A stretch of 64,000 bases of DNA from Mongoliitalea daihaiensis (GCF_021596945.1 NZ_CP063779.1:3384001-3448000); one strand, 5' to 3'. Shown: positions 28,180 through 34,179, counted from the first letter of the stretch. Notes: generated from the sequence alone by a model not told the origin. Numbers and translations are program-made.

Positions 28180-28620
28180 CTTATTTTTTTTCATCTATTC
28201 TGTTTATCAGTCACTTATCTAAAATCGATCCTTATAGAACATTACTTTTGATTTCCAAGTGGAACTCGAAGTGTGTCCTTGCAGTAAAAGCAAGTCCACA
28301 TTCTCATTCTTCACTTGTAAAACACCCGAACAGGTAAAGATATTTTTTTATTCAAGAACCTGTAATCCATCCATGATCATCAACACCATTAGCAGTCCAT
28401 ACCAACGCACTCAGGCAAGATCGACGTTTACCTGTAAACGGAGAGATTGAATGAGGAGTAGCTATCGTCGCATCGCGAAAAATCATTGCGAAGCAAAAAA
28501 ACGACAGAGCAGATAAGCGAGGTATGCCGGACACAGTCTCAACAGAAGGAAGTCCTAAATCATCCACACCAAAAAAATTTTGTATATGTAAAAAATTTGG
28601 GAGACCACATATGCAAAGTC

Positions 28621-28663
28621 CCCCCGTAGGTTTCCTTGGGAAAAGTCTCGGAAACTACGAGGG
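28621..28663. other. Stem-loop in control region
   Basis: Arm CCCCGTAGGTTTCC (28622-28635) pairs with GGAAACTACGAGGG (28650-28663) with one bulge and one mismatch around a 14-nt loop. There is no T-tract, so it is not a simple terminator. It may be part of a structured RNA. Confidence 0.45.
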
Positions 28664-28772
28664 CGTAGTAGGGTCTAACGTTTCATTTTTGTCTGTACTA
28701 CGAAAGCTTATATCACGAAGAGTTATCTAAAGATGAAACTCTGTTAGGTAGGGTTAAATCTCAGGGAAAGAT

Positions 28773-28881
28773 GTTTCTGCCATGGAAGCATTGATCCTAA
28801 TCCCTGACTCAGGGAAATGAAATCATCAGCTATGCTATGGGTCTGCAATTGTAGGCAGAAACAAAACCAAGGCAATAGCTG
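28773..28881 (+). other. Possible pseudoknotted RNA element
   Basis: GTTTCTGCC (28773-28781) pairs with GGCAGAAAC (28854-28862), and CAGCTAT (28827-28833) pairs with ATAGCTG (28875-28881). The two stems cross, giving a pseudoknot arrangement, or they are alternatives in a switch. Operator O3 lies inside the loop. Confidence 0.4.
28801..28815. promoter_or_regulatory. Palindromic operator O3
   Basis: TCCCTGA-C-TCAGGGA is a perfect 15-bp palindrome with the same core as O1 and O2, on the side of the rightward early genes. Confidence 0.55.
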
Positions 28882-29007
28882 ACGAAATCATGCTCAGGGT
28901 AATTAAGGTTGGGCACTTACGTGCGGCCCAATTTTTATCCTGAGGGATTTGATTACCTGCTATTGGTTAACGTCTACTGATTTTCATTAGATAAATACTG
29001 ATGGCAA

Positions 29008-29109
29008 CTGTGCACGTTTTTCTCTTGTCTGGGCTGAGATTTTCTGTACCTGATACATCTTGTATGGGTTAGGATTTGTTCAGCCTACATATGGAGAAAA
29101 ACGGCACAG
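29008..29109 (+). other. 100-nt imperfect hairpin in early leader
   Basis: The outer arm CTGTGCACGTTTTTCTC (29008-29024) pairs with GAGAAAAACGGCACAG (29094-29109). The inner arms GGCTGA (29032-29037) and TCAGCC (29080-29085) extend it, and ATACA/TGTAT pairs near the apex. It directly precedes the first TATATCACTAA element, so it may be a leader RNA or the 3' end of a small RNA. Confidence 0.5.
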
Positions 29110-29121
29110 ATTATCAATACT

Positions 29122-29132
29122 TATATCACTAA
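29122..29132 (+). promoter_or_regulatory. TATATCACTAA element 1
   Basis: This copy lies in a 9-bp hairpin (TCAATACTT-atatcact-AAGTATTGA) 54 bases before the 64-residue gene. Confidence 0.65.
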
Positions 29133-29186
29133 GTATTGAACTGATAAATTTAACCTTATGGTGTCAAGGTCAACCATGTTGTAGTT

Positions 29187-29381
29187 ATGATTACTGACAG
29201 AGAACTTATTGATCTAATGTTAGAGGACAGTCCAGGCATGTGCTGTTCCTTGGAGGATAGAGACATCAACGTCGCATATGACGAGTTGATGGAAAGATTT
29301 GAGGAATACTGTGAACTAAATGGGTTTGACACCCATGACAGGAATTTCGAGAATTTCCAGCTTGGCTTGCGTCTTATATGA
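29187..29381 (+). CDS. Small acidic protein, paralogue of next gene
   Basis: The 64-residue acidic product has the segment RFEEYCELNGFDTHDRNFEN followed by FQLGL. The next gene (29510) has FAEFCAIYGCENSDKNFE followed by LWQAGI, so the two are paralogues. Their leaders also match: ATTTAACCTT, an 8-nt loop and AAGGT, ending 16-17 bases before the ATG. It is the first rightward gene. Function unknown. Confidence 0.65.
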   Translation: MITDRELIDLMLEDSPGMCCSLEDRDINVAYDELMERFEEYCELNGFDTHDRNFENFQLGLRLI

Positions 29382-29404
29382 GGCAGGCGCAAAGCGTCAA
29401 TTCT

Positions 29405-29415
29405 TATATCACTAA
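29405..29415 (+). promoter_or_regulatory. TATATCACTAA element 2
   Basis: This copy lies in a 9-bp hairpin (TCAATTCTT-atatcact-AAGAATTGA). One base pair is swapped relative to element 1 while pairing is kept. A terminator follows before the next gene. Confidence 0.65.
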
Positions 29416-29428
29416 GAATTGATATGAT

Positions 29429-29459
29429 AACCCTGAACTGTGTTGGTTCGGGGTTTTTT
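29429..29459 (+). terminator. Terminator
   Basis: CCCTGAAC and GTTCGGGG pair around a 7-nt loop and are followed by T6. It lies between element 2 and the 104-residue gene. Confidence 0.75.
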
Positions 29460-29509
29460 ATTGACCAACATTTAACCTTTCGGTACCAAGGTAAACCGAG
29501 CTTACTGCT

Positions 29510-29824
29510 ATGTATACTCCAGATGATAACGAGTACTATGCTCAAATGATGCAAGAGTTCTATCAGGAACAAGTTAATTCTTTCGCTGAGTTCTGCGCCA
29601 TTTATGGTTGCGAGAACAGCGATAAGAATTTTGAGCTGTGGCAGGCTGGCATCTTACAGGATATTATCCAAGATGCCATGGGTGAATTTGAATTTCACCT
29701 TGCCTATGTGAAGCATCACTACGGTCATTTAATGACCTCTTGTGAATTGACTGATATGGTACATCATAGGATGCAAGAGCATCCAAGATGTGTCATTGAC
29801 CATGATGGAGACTTGCCTTTTTAA
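29510..29824 (+). CDS. Early protein with SSB-like tail, 104 aa
   Basis: The 104-residue acidic helical product is a longer paralogue of the preceding 64-residue protein. It contains His-rich stretches (YVKHHYGHLM, MVHHRMQEHP) and ends HDGDLPF, like the C-terminal tail of bacterial SSB. The codons for the last residues lie in the stem of a terminator hairpin, which could also explain that ending. Function unknown; a replisome contact is possible. Confidence 0.68.
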   Translation: MYTPDDNEYYAQMMQEFYQEQVNSFAEFCAIYGCENSDKNFELWQAGILQDIIQDAMGEFEFHLAYVKHHYGHLMTSCELTDMVHHRMQEHPRCVIDHDGDLPF

Positions 29825-29833
29825 GGCAGGTTT
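29812..29833 (+). terminator. Weak terminator overlapping stop codon
   Basis: CTTGCCTT pairs with AAGGCAGG and is followed by TTT. The left arm encodes the last residues of the 104-residue protein. Confidence 0.5.
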
Positions 29834-29874
29834 CCATTCTCTTAATCTTGTTCTACTTATTAACTTATTCTCTT

Positions 29875-30096
29875 ATGAAACTCATTGCATTTACTGGAGC
29901 ACTTATGGTGCTTGTTGCTGCCATCGGCTCAATATATTTCTCATTAGTTCCCATGCTGTTTGACATCTCGAAGAGAGATGCTGGTGATCATGTCATCTAC
30001 GGCCTGTTAATAACACTTACCCTGTTCATGATCTCTCTTCCTATCGGTGAAGAGATGGAAGCAAGAGCAGAGAGAAAGGAGCGTGAGAATGCTTAA
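29875..30096 (+). CDS. Small two-helix membrane protein
   Basis: ATG at 29875 is chosen over an upstream TTG; the product has 73 residues. Two membrane helices are visible at about 4-28 and 41-62, followed by a charged end (EEMEARAERKERENA). The size and topology resemble phage holins or inner-membrane modifiers. It overlaps the next gene by 8 bases. Confidence 0.62.
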   Translation: MKLIAFTGALMVLVAAIGSIYFSLVPMLFDISKRDAGDHVIYGLLITLTLFMISLPIGEEMEARAERKERENA

Positions 30097-30355
30097 GTAC
30101 TGGCTTGTTACCGAAATCAGCGAAGAAGCTCCCTTCAAATGGGAGCTTTTTCAGCCTCAGGACTTTGACGAACTTATGGTCTTGATGGAAATCATTTGGA
30201 TTTCCCAAGACTTCGTTTGGTTCGCGTATGAGGATGGTGAGTTTTATACTGCCGTGGATAGCAAGCAAGAGGCCATTGACCTCCTTGCTCCTCAGGTGTG
30301 GTATCACTCATACCCATTTCCTCATGAAGAGGAAGATGTAGAGCTGCCCTTTTAG
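30089..30355 (+). CDS. Early protein with ELPF tail, 88 aa
   Basis: The start ATG at 30089 overlaps the previous stop; a frame extending upstream is unlikely. The 88-residue product is acidic and rich in Trp and Phe (LMEIIWISQDFVWFAYEDGE) and ends EEEDVELPF, an SSB-type tail. The codons for the tail form one arm of a terminator, so part of the match could be due to RNA structure. Function unknown. Confidence 0.65.
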   Translation: MLKYWLVTEISEEAPFKWELFQPQDFDELMVLMEIIWISQDFVWFAYEDGEFYTAVDSKQEAIDLLAPQVWYHSYPFPHEEEDVELPF

Positions 30356-30364
30356 GGCAGTTTT
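30344..30364 (+). terminator. Terminator overlapping stop codon
   Basis: CTGCCC pairs with GGGCAG around TTTTA, followed by TTTT. The T-tract runs straight into element 3. Confidence 0.75.
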
Positions 30365-30374
30365 ATATCACTAA
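30364..30374 (+). promoter_or_regulatory. TATATCACTAA element 3
   Basis: It lies directly after a terminator and 36 bases before the 96-residue gene. Confidence 0.65.
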
Positions 30375-30410
30375 GAATTATCTTAAAACTTATTAAATCT
30401 GCCTATTGCT

Positions 30411-30701
30411 ATGAAGAATTCTGCAAATACCACAATTGTTGTCGTTTTCAACGACAAGGCTAATGAAGCCTATTCCTATTATGACCTGCTTGATAGAGCA
30501 GACATCATTTTAGAGGATGCAATGGGTTTAGGAAACCTCGAAGGAATTATCCTTGAGGATGCTGATGGAACCCATTTGATGAATGCAGCTGAAGCCTATT
30601 CTTTTATTCACGACTTGATTTATCCACCAAAGGATAAATCAGTTGTGGCCAAAGAGATAGGCGACGCATGGGATGAAGTTATGGATGAACTTTATTCCTG
30701 A
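30411..30701 (+). CDS. Unknown acidic early protein, 96 aa
   Basis: The 96-residue product starts with a beta-like stretch (NTTIVVVFNDKANEAYSYYD) and is acidic throughout, with two helices at the end. It forms its own unit between element 3 and element 4. An acidic small early phage protein may mimic DNA or bind a host protein, but nothing here proves that. Confidence 0.65.
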   Translation: MKNSANTTIVVVFNDKANEAYSYYDLLDRADIILEDAMGLGNLEGIILEDADGTHLMNAAEAYSFIHDLIYPPKDKSVVAKEIGDAWDEVMDELYS

Positions 30702-30705
30702 TTAT

Positions 30706-30716
30706 TATATCACTAA
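30706..30716 (+). promoter_or_regulatory. TATATCACTAA element 4
   Basis: It lies 5 bases after the stop of the 96-residue gene. A terminator hairpin sits between it and the next start, 61 bases away. Confidence 0.6.
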
Positions 30717-30728
30717 GAATTAATCTAT

Positions 30729-30757
30729 GCCCTTGCGAAAGCAGGGGCTTTTTGTTT
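30729..30757 (+). terminator. Terminator
   Basis: GCCCTTGC-gaaa-GCAGGGGC carries a GNRA-type tetraloop and is followed by T5 and then GTTTT. Confidence 0.75.
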
Positions 30758-30777
30758 TACCAAAACCTTAATTAATC

Positions 30778-30987
30778 ATGACACAGTCATTTATTCTATC
30801 TGCGTTGAGCTTCTTGTTCCGCTTCGCTTTCGTCTACTCCATAGGCTTGCTTTTCTACGCTGTAATCTTCGTAGACTTTGGTGTATTTACCACTGGTGCT
30901 TTGCAAGCACCTGGTAAGATATTTTGGGCTTTGCCATCCCTTTTAATCACTCTTCTAACCATAGCTACTGAAAAAGATGGAAGATAA
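30778..30987 (+). CDS. Small two-helix membrane protein, 69 aa
   Basis: The product has membrane helices at about residues 6-32 and 45-62 and ends in a charged TEKDGR. Its end overlaps the start of the next tiny gene by 11 bases. It begins a cluster of three very small membrane proteins. A holin-like or membrane-modifying role is possible. Confidence 0.6.
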   Translation: MTQSFILSALSFLFRFAFVYSIGLLFYAVIFVDFGVFTTGALQAPGKIFWALPSLLITLLTIATEKDGR

Positions 30988-31081
30988 GGGATTTATTGCG
31001 GTGCTTGCAGCAGCTGCAGGCATCGTTGTGATAGGTATCGTATGGATGATTGAATTGATAAAATACAATCCATTGATATGA
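30977..31081 (+). CDS. 34-aa membrane peptide
   Basis: ATG at 30977 opens a 34-codon frame encoding MEDKGFIAVLAAAAGIVVIG and then IVWMIELIKYNPLI: one membrane helix with an acidic N-end. It overlaps both neighbours (11 and 4 bases), the typical sign of coupled translation, so it is probably real despite its size. Confidence 0.55.
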   Translation: MEDKGFIAVLAAAAGIVVIGIVWMIELIKYNPLI

Positions 31082-31257
31082 AGACCTTGAAGATTGTTAA
31101 TTCGGCACTTATTCTTATTTGTGCCCTTGTGTTAATTTTGCTGTTTGCCCGAATGGGGCAAGCAGCAGGATTAGGTATGTTCTATTGGCTTGGCATCATC
31201 TGCGGTGGTGTTCTTGCTCTTAGCGCATTCGCGGATCTGCTGGAACGGGAAGTCTGA
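31078..31257 (+). CDS. 59-aa membrane protein
   Basis: ATG at 31078 overlaps the previous stop (ATGA). The 59-residue product has two membrane helices, at about residues 6-24 and 33-52, and ends LLEREV. With the two genes before it, it makes a translationally coupled set of three tiny membrane proteins. The stop codon lies inside an imperfect inverted repeat (31241-31272). Function unknown. Confidence 0.55.
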   Translation: MKTLKIVNSALILICALVLILLFARMGQAAGLGMFYWLGIICGGVLALSAFADLLEREV

Positions 31258-31285
31258 CGACTCCCTGTTCCAAGCTGATCATCCC

Positions 31286-31317
31286 AAAAGTGTTCCCAAA
31301 AAGTGCTGTAAAAAGTG
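31286..31317 (+). repeat. Three AAAAGTG repeats
   Basis: AAAAGTG occurs at 31286-31292, 31299-31305 and 31311-31317, about 12 bases apart. The same core, AAAAAGTG, is in the 17-nt repeats at 33.5 kb. Element 5 follows. It may be a protein-binding site. Confidence 0.4.
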
Positions 31318-31335
31318 ATTGCTTACGCACGACTT

Positions 31336-31346
31336 TATATCACTAA
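31336..31346 (+). promoter_or_regulatory. TATATCACTAA element 5
   Basis: It ends 20 bases before the ATG of the 55-residue gene. Confidence 0.65.
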
Positions 31347-31366
31347 GAATTTATCCAAAAACAGTT

Positions 31367-31534
31367 ATGGAAGAGACATTGACATTTCATGAATGGTATG
31401 ATCAAAACATAGAAGATCTTGAAATTGAGTTCGCAGAAAGCGGATTCGATAGAGAGCTTGATTACCATGACAGAGTTGAACAGGTTATTGAAAACCGTTA
31501 TCAAAAATATTTACATGATAACAGTTGTCAATAA
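31367..31534 (+). CDS. Small acidic protein, 55 aa
   Basis: ATG 31367 is preferred to an upstream TTG that lies before element 5. The 55-residue product is very acidic (HEWYDQNIEDLEIEFAESGF) and helical. Its end overlaps the next gene by 20 bases. The size and position resemble an adaptor for the following DUF4326 protein. No family recognised. Confidence 0.6.
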   Translation: MEETLTFHEWYDQNIEDLEIEFAESGFDRELDYHDRVEQVIENRYQKYLHDNSCQ

Positions 31535-32084
31535 ACGAAAGCACTTGCCCACCCGTGAGGATTATTACATTGGTAGGGGAAGTGCGTTGGGAAATCTTTT
31601 TACTGGAAGTAAAGACATTTCCCAGACCAAAGCTCAGTTTCAGGCAGGTTCAAGAGAAGAAGCTATTGCCCTATATCGCAATTGGCTTAAACAGGAACTT
31701 GCCAACGGAAATGAGAAGGTAAGGATTGCAATGAATGAGATTTACCTCAAAGCCAAGAAAGGCAAAGTAAATCTTGTCTGCTACTGCAAACCACAAGCTT
31801 GTCACGGTGACGTAATCAAAGAGGTAATCACTGAGGTGATCAATGAACGTTTTACGGTCATTGATTGCGACAATGATATCAGGCACAATTACACTAAGTT
31901 CATGCATCAAGCAAGAACTTCAAATAAGCCTGTTTTATTGATTTGTGAAGGAGATCACGTGATTTATGAGGATGTTGAACAGGCTGAAAATCGTATTTAC
32001 TACGAGTTTCAGAGGGAGTTCAATAGATCCACCCAGACTTACCAAAATTATGGAGACCCTGATGTAACAGGACTACCATTCTAA
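31515..32084 (+). CDS. DUF4326-type protein with GLPF tail
   Basis: The start is ATG 31515; a longer frame lies inside the previous gene. The 189-residue product has the DUF4326 signature: YIGRGSALGNLF, REEAIALYRNWLKQEL and LVCYCKPQACHGDVI (residues 16-110). The clustered Cys and His may bind metal. The second half (residues 115-175) forms a separate alpha/beta part with KPVLLICEGDH. It ends DPDVTGLPF, an SSB-like tail not embedded in a terminator. The biochemical role of DUF4326 is unknown. Confidence 0.8.
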   Translation: MITVVNKRKHLPTREDYYIGRGSALGNLFTGSKDISQTKAQFQAGSREEAIALYRNWLKQELANGNEKVRIAMNEIYLKAKKGKVNLVCYCKPQACHGDVIKEVITEVINERFTVIDCDNDIRHNYTKFMHQARTSNKPVLLICEGDHVIYEDVEQAENRIYYEFQREFNRSTQTYQNYGDPDVTGLPF

Positions 32085-32113
32085 AGCCGAGCCCATAAAG
32101 CTCGGCTTTTTTT
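32085..32113 (+). terminator. Strong terminator
   Basis: AGCCGAG and CTCGGCT pair around a 9-nt loop, followed by a T-tract that runs into element 6. Confidence 0.85.
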
Positions 32114-32123
32114 ATATCACTAA
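32113..32123 (+). promoter_or_regulatory. TATATCACTAA element 6
   Basis: It shares the first T with the preceding terminator tract and ends 38 bases before the next ATG. Confidence 0.65.
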
Positions 32124-32161
32124 GAATTATCAAAAACTAAATAAACCAAAACCAAATCCAA

Positions 32162-32527
32162 ATGAATAACAACACCATTCATTTTCAGATAGACGGGAAT
32201 GTCTATTCTGAAAGCTTCAGTAACAAATTAGAGGCTATGTTTTTCCTTGAGAAATGTGGTTTCACCATCATTTCTGCCAAGGTTGGCAGGACTGAACTGA
32301 ATGCCCAACAAATCGAGGAAGTAATCCGCAAAGGCAAAGCCTATGAGTGGGCAATTGACAACGGTATGCCACTAAACTTTCACAGCATTCTCTATTTCAT
32401 CGACTGGTATGGTGAAATGGCTGAGAAAGCAAGGAAAGAAACGGCATTCAACAAAGCCCAAAGGGAATGCGAAATGCATGAAATCGGCCAACTTGAAATG
32501 GAGCAGAATTATATCACTAAAGCTTAG
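32162..32527 (+). CDS. Unknown early protein, 121 aa
   Basis: The 121-residue product begins with a beta hairpin (TIHFQIDGNVYSESFSNKLE), continues helical, and has a charged C-terminal helix. Its last codons (NYITKA) contain element 7, so the next promoter or processing site overlaps the coding end. I do not recognise the family. Confidence 0.65.
   Translation: MNNNTIHFQIDGNVYSESFSNKLEAMFFLEKCGFTIISAKVGRTELNAQQIEEVIRKGKAYEWAIDNGMPLNFHSILYFIDWYGEMAEKARKETAFNKAQRECEMHEIGQLEMEQNYITKA
32510..32520 (+). promoter_or_regulatory. TATATCACTAA element 7, inside a coding end
   Basis: It is encoded as Tyr-Ile-Thr-Lys at the end of the 121-residue gene and ends 10 bases before the next ATG, the shortest spacing of all. 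Confidence 0.6.
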
Positions 32528-32530
32528 ATT

Positions 32531-32776
32531 ATGACGACATATTCTAAATTCATCAGCAATCGTGCCAAGGGCATGAGAGCGGTGCGGGTGGTTTCGAAAT
32601 CAACTACAATGGAAGACTTATCTATGTTTAAGCTTCATCCATTTGAGTCTCTTTCCATGTTCGAGAGCAAAGGGCGTAGATACGTCGAGCTGTTCACGAC
32701 AATGCACATGGACAATCACAGTCTTACCCAAAGGCTGAATTCAATCTCCGCATACTTAAAGGCCCTGCACAAATAG
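32531..32776 (+). CDS. Basic small early protein, 81 aa
   Basis: The 81-residue product is basic and Met/Ser-rich, with SNRAKGMRAVRVVSKSTTME and a C-terminal helix. It starts 3 bases after the previous stop and ends within a terminator hairpin. A nucleic-acid or host-protein binder would fit the charge; the family is not recognised. Confidence 0.6.
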   Translation: MTTYSKFISNRAKGMRAVRVVSKSTTMEDLSMFKLHPFESLSMFESKGRRYVELFTTMHMDNHSLTQRLNSISAYLKALHK

Positions 32777-32789
32777 CAGGGCTTTTTTT
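32762..32789 (+). terminator. Terminator
   Basis: GCCCTG and CAGGGC pair around a 9-nt loop and are followed by T7 that joins element 8. Confidence 0.85.
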
Positions 32790-32799
32790 ATATCACTAA
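32789..32799 (+). promoter_or_regulatory. TATATCACTAA element 8
   Basis: It lies directly after a terminator and 39 bases before the 172-residue gene. Confidence 0.65.
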
Positions 32800-32838
32800 A
32801 TCTTCAATTAAATAAATCTTACCAAAACAAAAACTATC

Positions 32839-33357
32839 ATGCAAACAACTGCAAACAAATCTGAATTAGATGCCGCAAGAGCTGAAAAAATCTCCAAGTC
32901 TAAAATCTACGGTGACGGTGTCACGCCCGTAGTTGGCATCATGGACATCCTTTTCTACAATAACGAAACGGGTGAAACCAAGAAATACGATGGACAGACC
33001 GAAGACGGTCGTATCATCATCTTACTTCCTTTCCGAACTGCTCGATATTTGAACAAATGGGCATCTTACAGCATCCCAAGTTCTTGGAAGCTTAAGCACA
33101 GCGTTGGTGATTATGTTAATGCCGTTATCGAAGACGGATACATAAATAAATTGATGGAAGCTAAGAAATTCCTTAAGGTTGCATCCATCATCACTGAGGC
33201 CGTTGCTGAAACAGCAGGCACAAATGTAGATGCGACCGAGAACGCGACAGCTCCCGTTGAACATCCAAGCATGGCAGCACCTGAGTCTAAAGCCGAAGTT
33301 ACTGCTTCCGAGCAAGTGCCAGCAGGCTTCGAGGATAGCGAAGATTCTCCGTTCTAA
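32839..33357 (+). CDS. Early protein with SSB-like acidic tail, 172 aa
   Basis: The 172-residue product has a beta-rich N-terminal domain (residues 25-115, YGDGVTPVVGIMDILFYNNE) and a flexible Ala/Glu/Pro-rich tail that ends EDSEDSPF. A compact domain plus disordered acidic tail with PF at the end is the layout of SSB proteins. It may be a DNA-binding protein or a replisome-interacting decoy. It has its own promoter element and terminator, suggesting strong expression. Confidence 0.7.
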   Translation: MQTTANKSELDAARAEKISKSKIYGDGVTPVVGIMDILFYNNETGETKKYDGQTEDGRIIILLPFRTARYLNKWASYSIPSSWKLKHSVGDYVNAVIEDGYINKLMEAKKFLKVASIITEAVAETAGTNVDATENATAPVEHPSMAAPESKAEVTASEQVPAGFEDSEDSPF

Positions 33358-33360
33358 TTG

Positions 33361-33391
33361 ACAAATAGCCCCCTTTTGGGGGCTTATTTGT
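33361..33391 (+). terminator. Perfect hairpin after the 172-aa gene
   Basis: AAATAGCCCCC-tttt-GGGGGCTTATTT is a near-perfect stem with a T-rich 3' arm. Confidence 0.7.
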
Positions 33392-33426
33392 TTGGATATG
33401 GCGTGCCAAAGGCACATCTGTTATGA

Positions 33427-33458
33427 AGAGCCAAGCCGTAAGGCTTGTGCTCTTTTTT
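33427..33458 (+). terminator. Second terminator
   Basis: AGAGC and AAGCC pair with GGCTT and GCTCT in a bulged stem, followed by T6. Confidence 0.75.
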
Positions 33459-33470
33459 CCCTTTCTCTAA

Positions 33471-33592
33471 TCTCGAAAAAGTGTTTTAGTCTCGAAAAAG
33501 TGTTTCGTAAATATAAAATCAGTTTATAAATATAATTTGATTTTATACATTTGCGAACGTTTTCAAAGATTCGAGTCTCGAAAAAGTGTTTT
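33471..33592 (+). repeat. Three 17-nt repeats around a promoter
   Basis: TCTCGAAAAAGTGTTTT occurs at 33471-33487 and 33576-33592, and with one changed base at 33490-33506. The -7 box TACATTTG (33546-33553) lies between copies 2 and 3. This is the layout of an operator cluster. Confidence 0.6.
33546..33553 (+). promoter_or_regulatory. Promoter -7 box TACATTTG
   Basis: It matches TAnnTTTG. The element TTATAAATATAA lies 10 bases upstream (33524-33535). It would drive the 88-residue and lipoprotein genes. Confidence 0.6.
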
Positions 33593-33638
33593 GAAATCCG
33601 AAAAAAACCACGCCCAATATGGGCATTGGTTGAAAACT

Positions 33639-33905
33639 ATGATAGTACGCTTTAAAGTAATTACATGGCAGCAGGTTGAAGTTCCTGAACATCTGAAAGA
33701 GAAAGCCATGGAGCTAATCCGATCCAGAGAAGCTGATGAAGAGAATAAGCTTGAGATAAAGCTTGGTGTTGACCTTCGTTCCGATATGGATGAATATGCT
33801 GAGCCCTTGTCTTTGTCTGACAATGGGGATTATTCAACGGTAGAGGTATTGGAGGGTGATAAGATAGTTTACCGTAACGGTGAAGCTAATTACTGGGATA
33901 AATAA
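33639..33905 (+). CDS. Unknown acidic protein, 88 aa
   Basis: ATG 33639 is chosen because the longer frame starts with TTG inside the promoter. The 88-residue product begins MIVRFKVITWQQVEVPEHLK, a strand-helix pattern, then is acidic with a helix rich in Glu. It is 12 bases upstream of the lipoprotein gene and under the repeat-flanked promoter, so the two probably form a lysogenically or host-RNAP-expressed pair. Family not recognised. Confidence 0.62.
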   Translation: MIVRFKVITWQQVEVPEHLKEKAMELIRSREADEENKLEIKLGVDLRSDMDEYAEPLSLSDNGDYSTVEVLEGDKIVYRNGEANYWDK

Positions 33906-33917
33906 CTTAAAAACAAT

Positions 33918-34169
33918 ATGAGAAAATCAATCATTAGCCTGACAGTTTTGGCCCTGAGTATGGGGCTTTTTGCATGTGAGAAAGAGACTCCTTGCAACCA
34001 TCCTGACCTTGTAAATTCCAGAGAAGCGGCAAGAAAATGCGGACTTGGAGATATCAATGCGTGCCAGGAGTATTTGGAGTCATTTAATAGCCGTCATGTA
34101 ACGCAAGAAAATCTTCGAAGATGTGGGTTTATTGTGCCTTTTGAAGGTGCATTGACAAGTCCTGAGTAA
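33918..34169 (+). CDS. Small lipoprotein, 83 aa
   Basis: The 83-residue product has a lipoprotein signal: basic MRKS, hydrophobic ISLTVLALSMG and lipobox LFAC with Cys20. The mature part holds four more Cys (residues 26, 41, 49, 68) that could form disulfides in the periplasm. Phage lipoproteins expressed from host-type promoters often block superinfecting phages at the envelope; that role is inference here. Confidence 0.72.
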   Translation: MRKSIISLTVLALSMGLFACEKETPCNHPDLVNSREAARKCGLGDINACQEYLESFNSRHVTQENLRRCGFIVPFEGALTSPE

Positions 34170-34179
34170 GATGTGCAAA

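Larger units (their letters stand above)
28008..29186. other. Divergent control region without convincing genes
   Basis: This 1.18-kb stretch separates leftward and rightward transcription. It holds a leftward promoter, three TCAGGG-based palindromes plus half-sites (28759-28764, 28894-28899), stem-loops at 28621-28663, 28773-28881, 28911-28929 and 29008-29109, a variant TATATCACGAA at 28709-28719 and the first TATATCACTAA element. Short open frames inside it lack good codon or start context. Genetic switch and early leader are the likely functions. Confidence 0.65.

Noticed and set aside
28259-28730. Short open frames in the control region
   Set aside because: They lack a credible start context, overlap stem-loops and give unlikely proteins with runs of Ser, Lys and Cys.
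33471-33592. Repeat cluster as a CRISPR array
   Set aside because: Repeats are only 17 nt, number three, and have irregular or no spacers.
33537-33638. Upstream TTG start of the 88-residue gene
   Set aside because: It would place the promoter and a 17-nt repeat inside the coding region.
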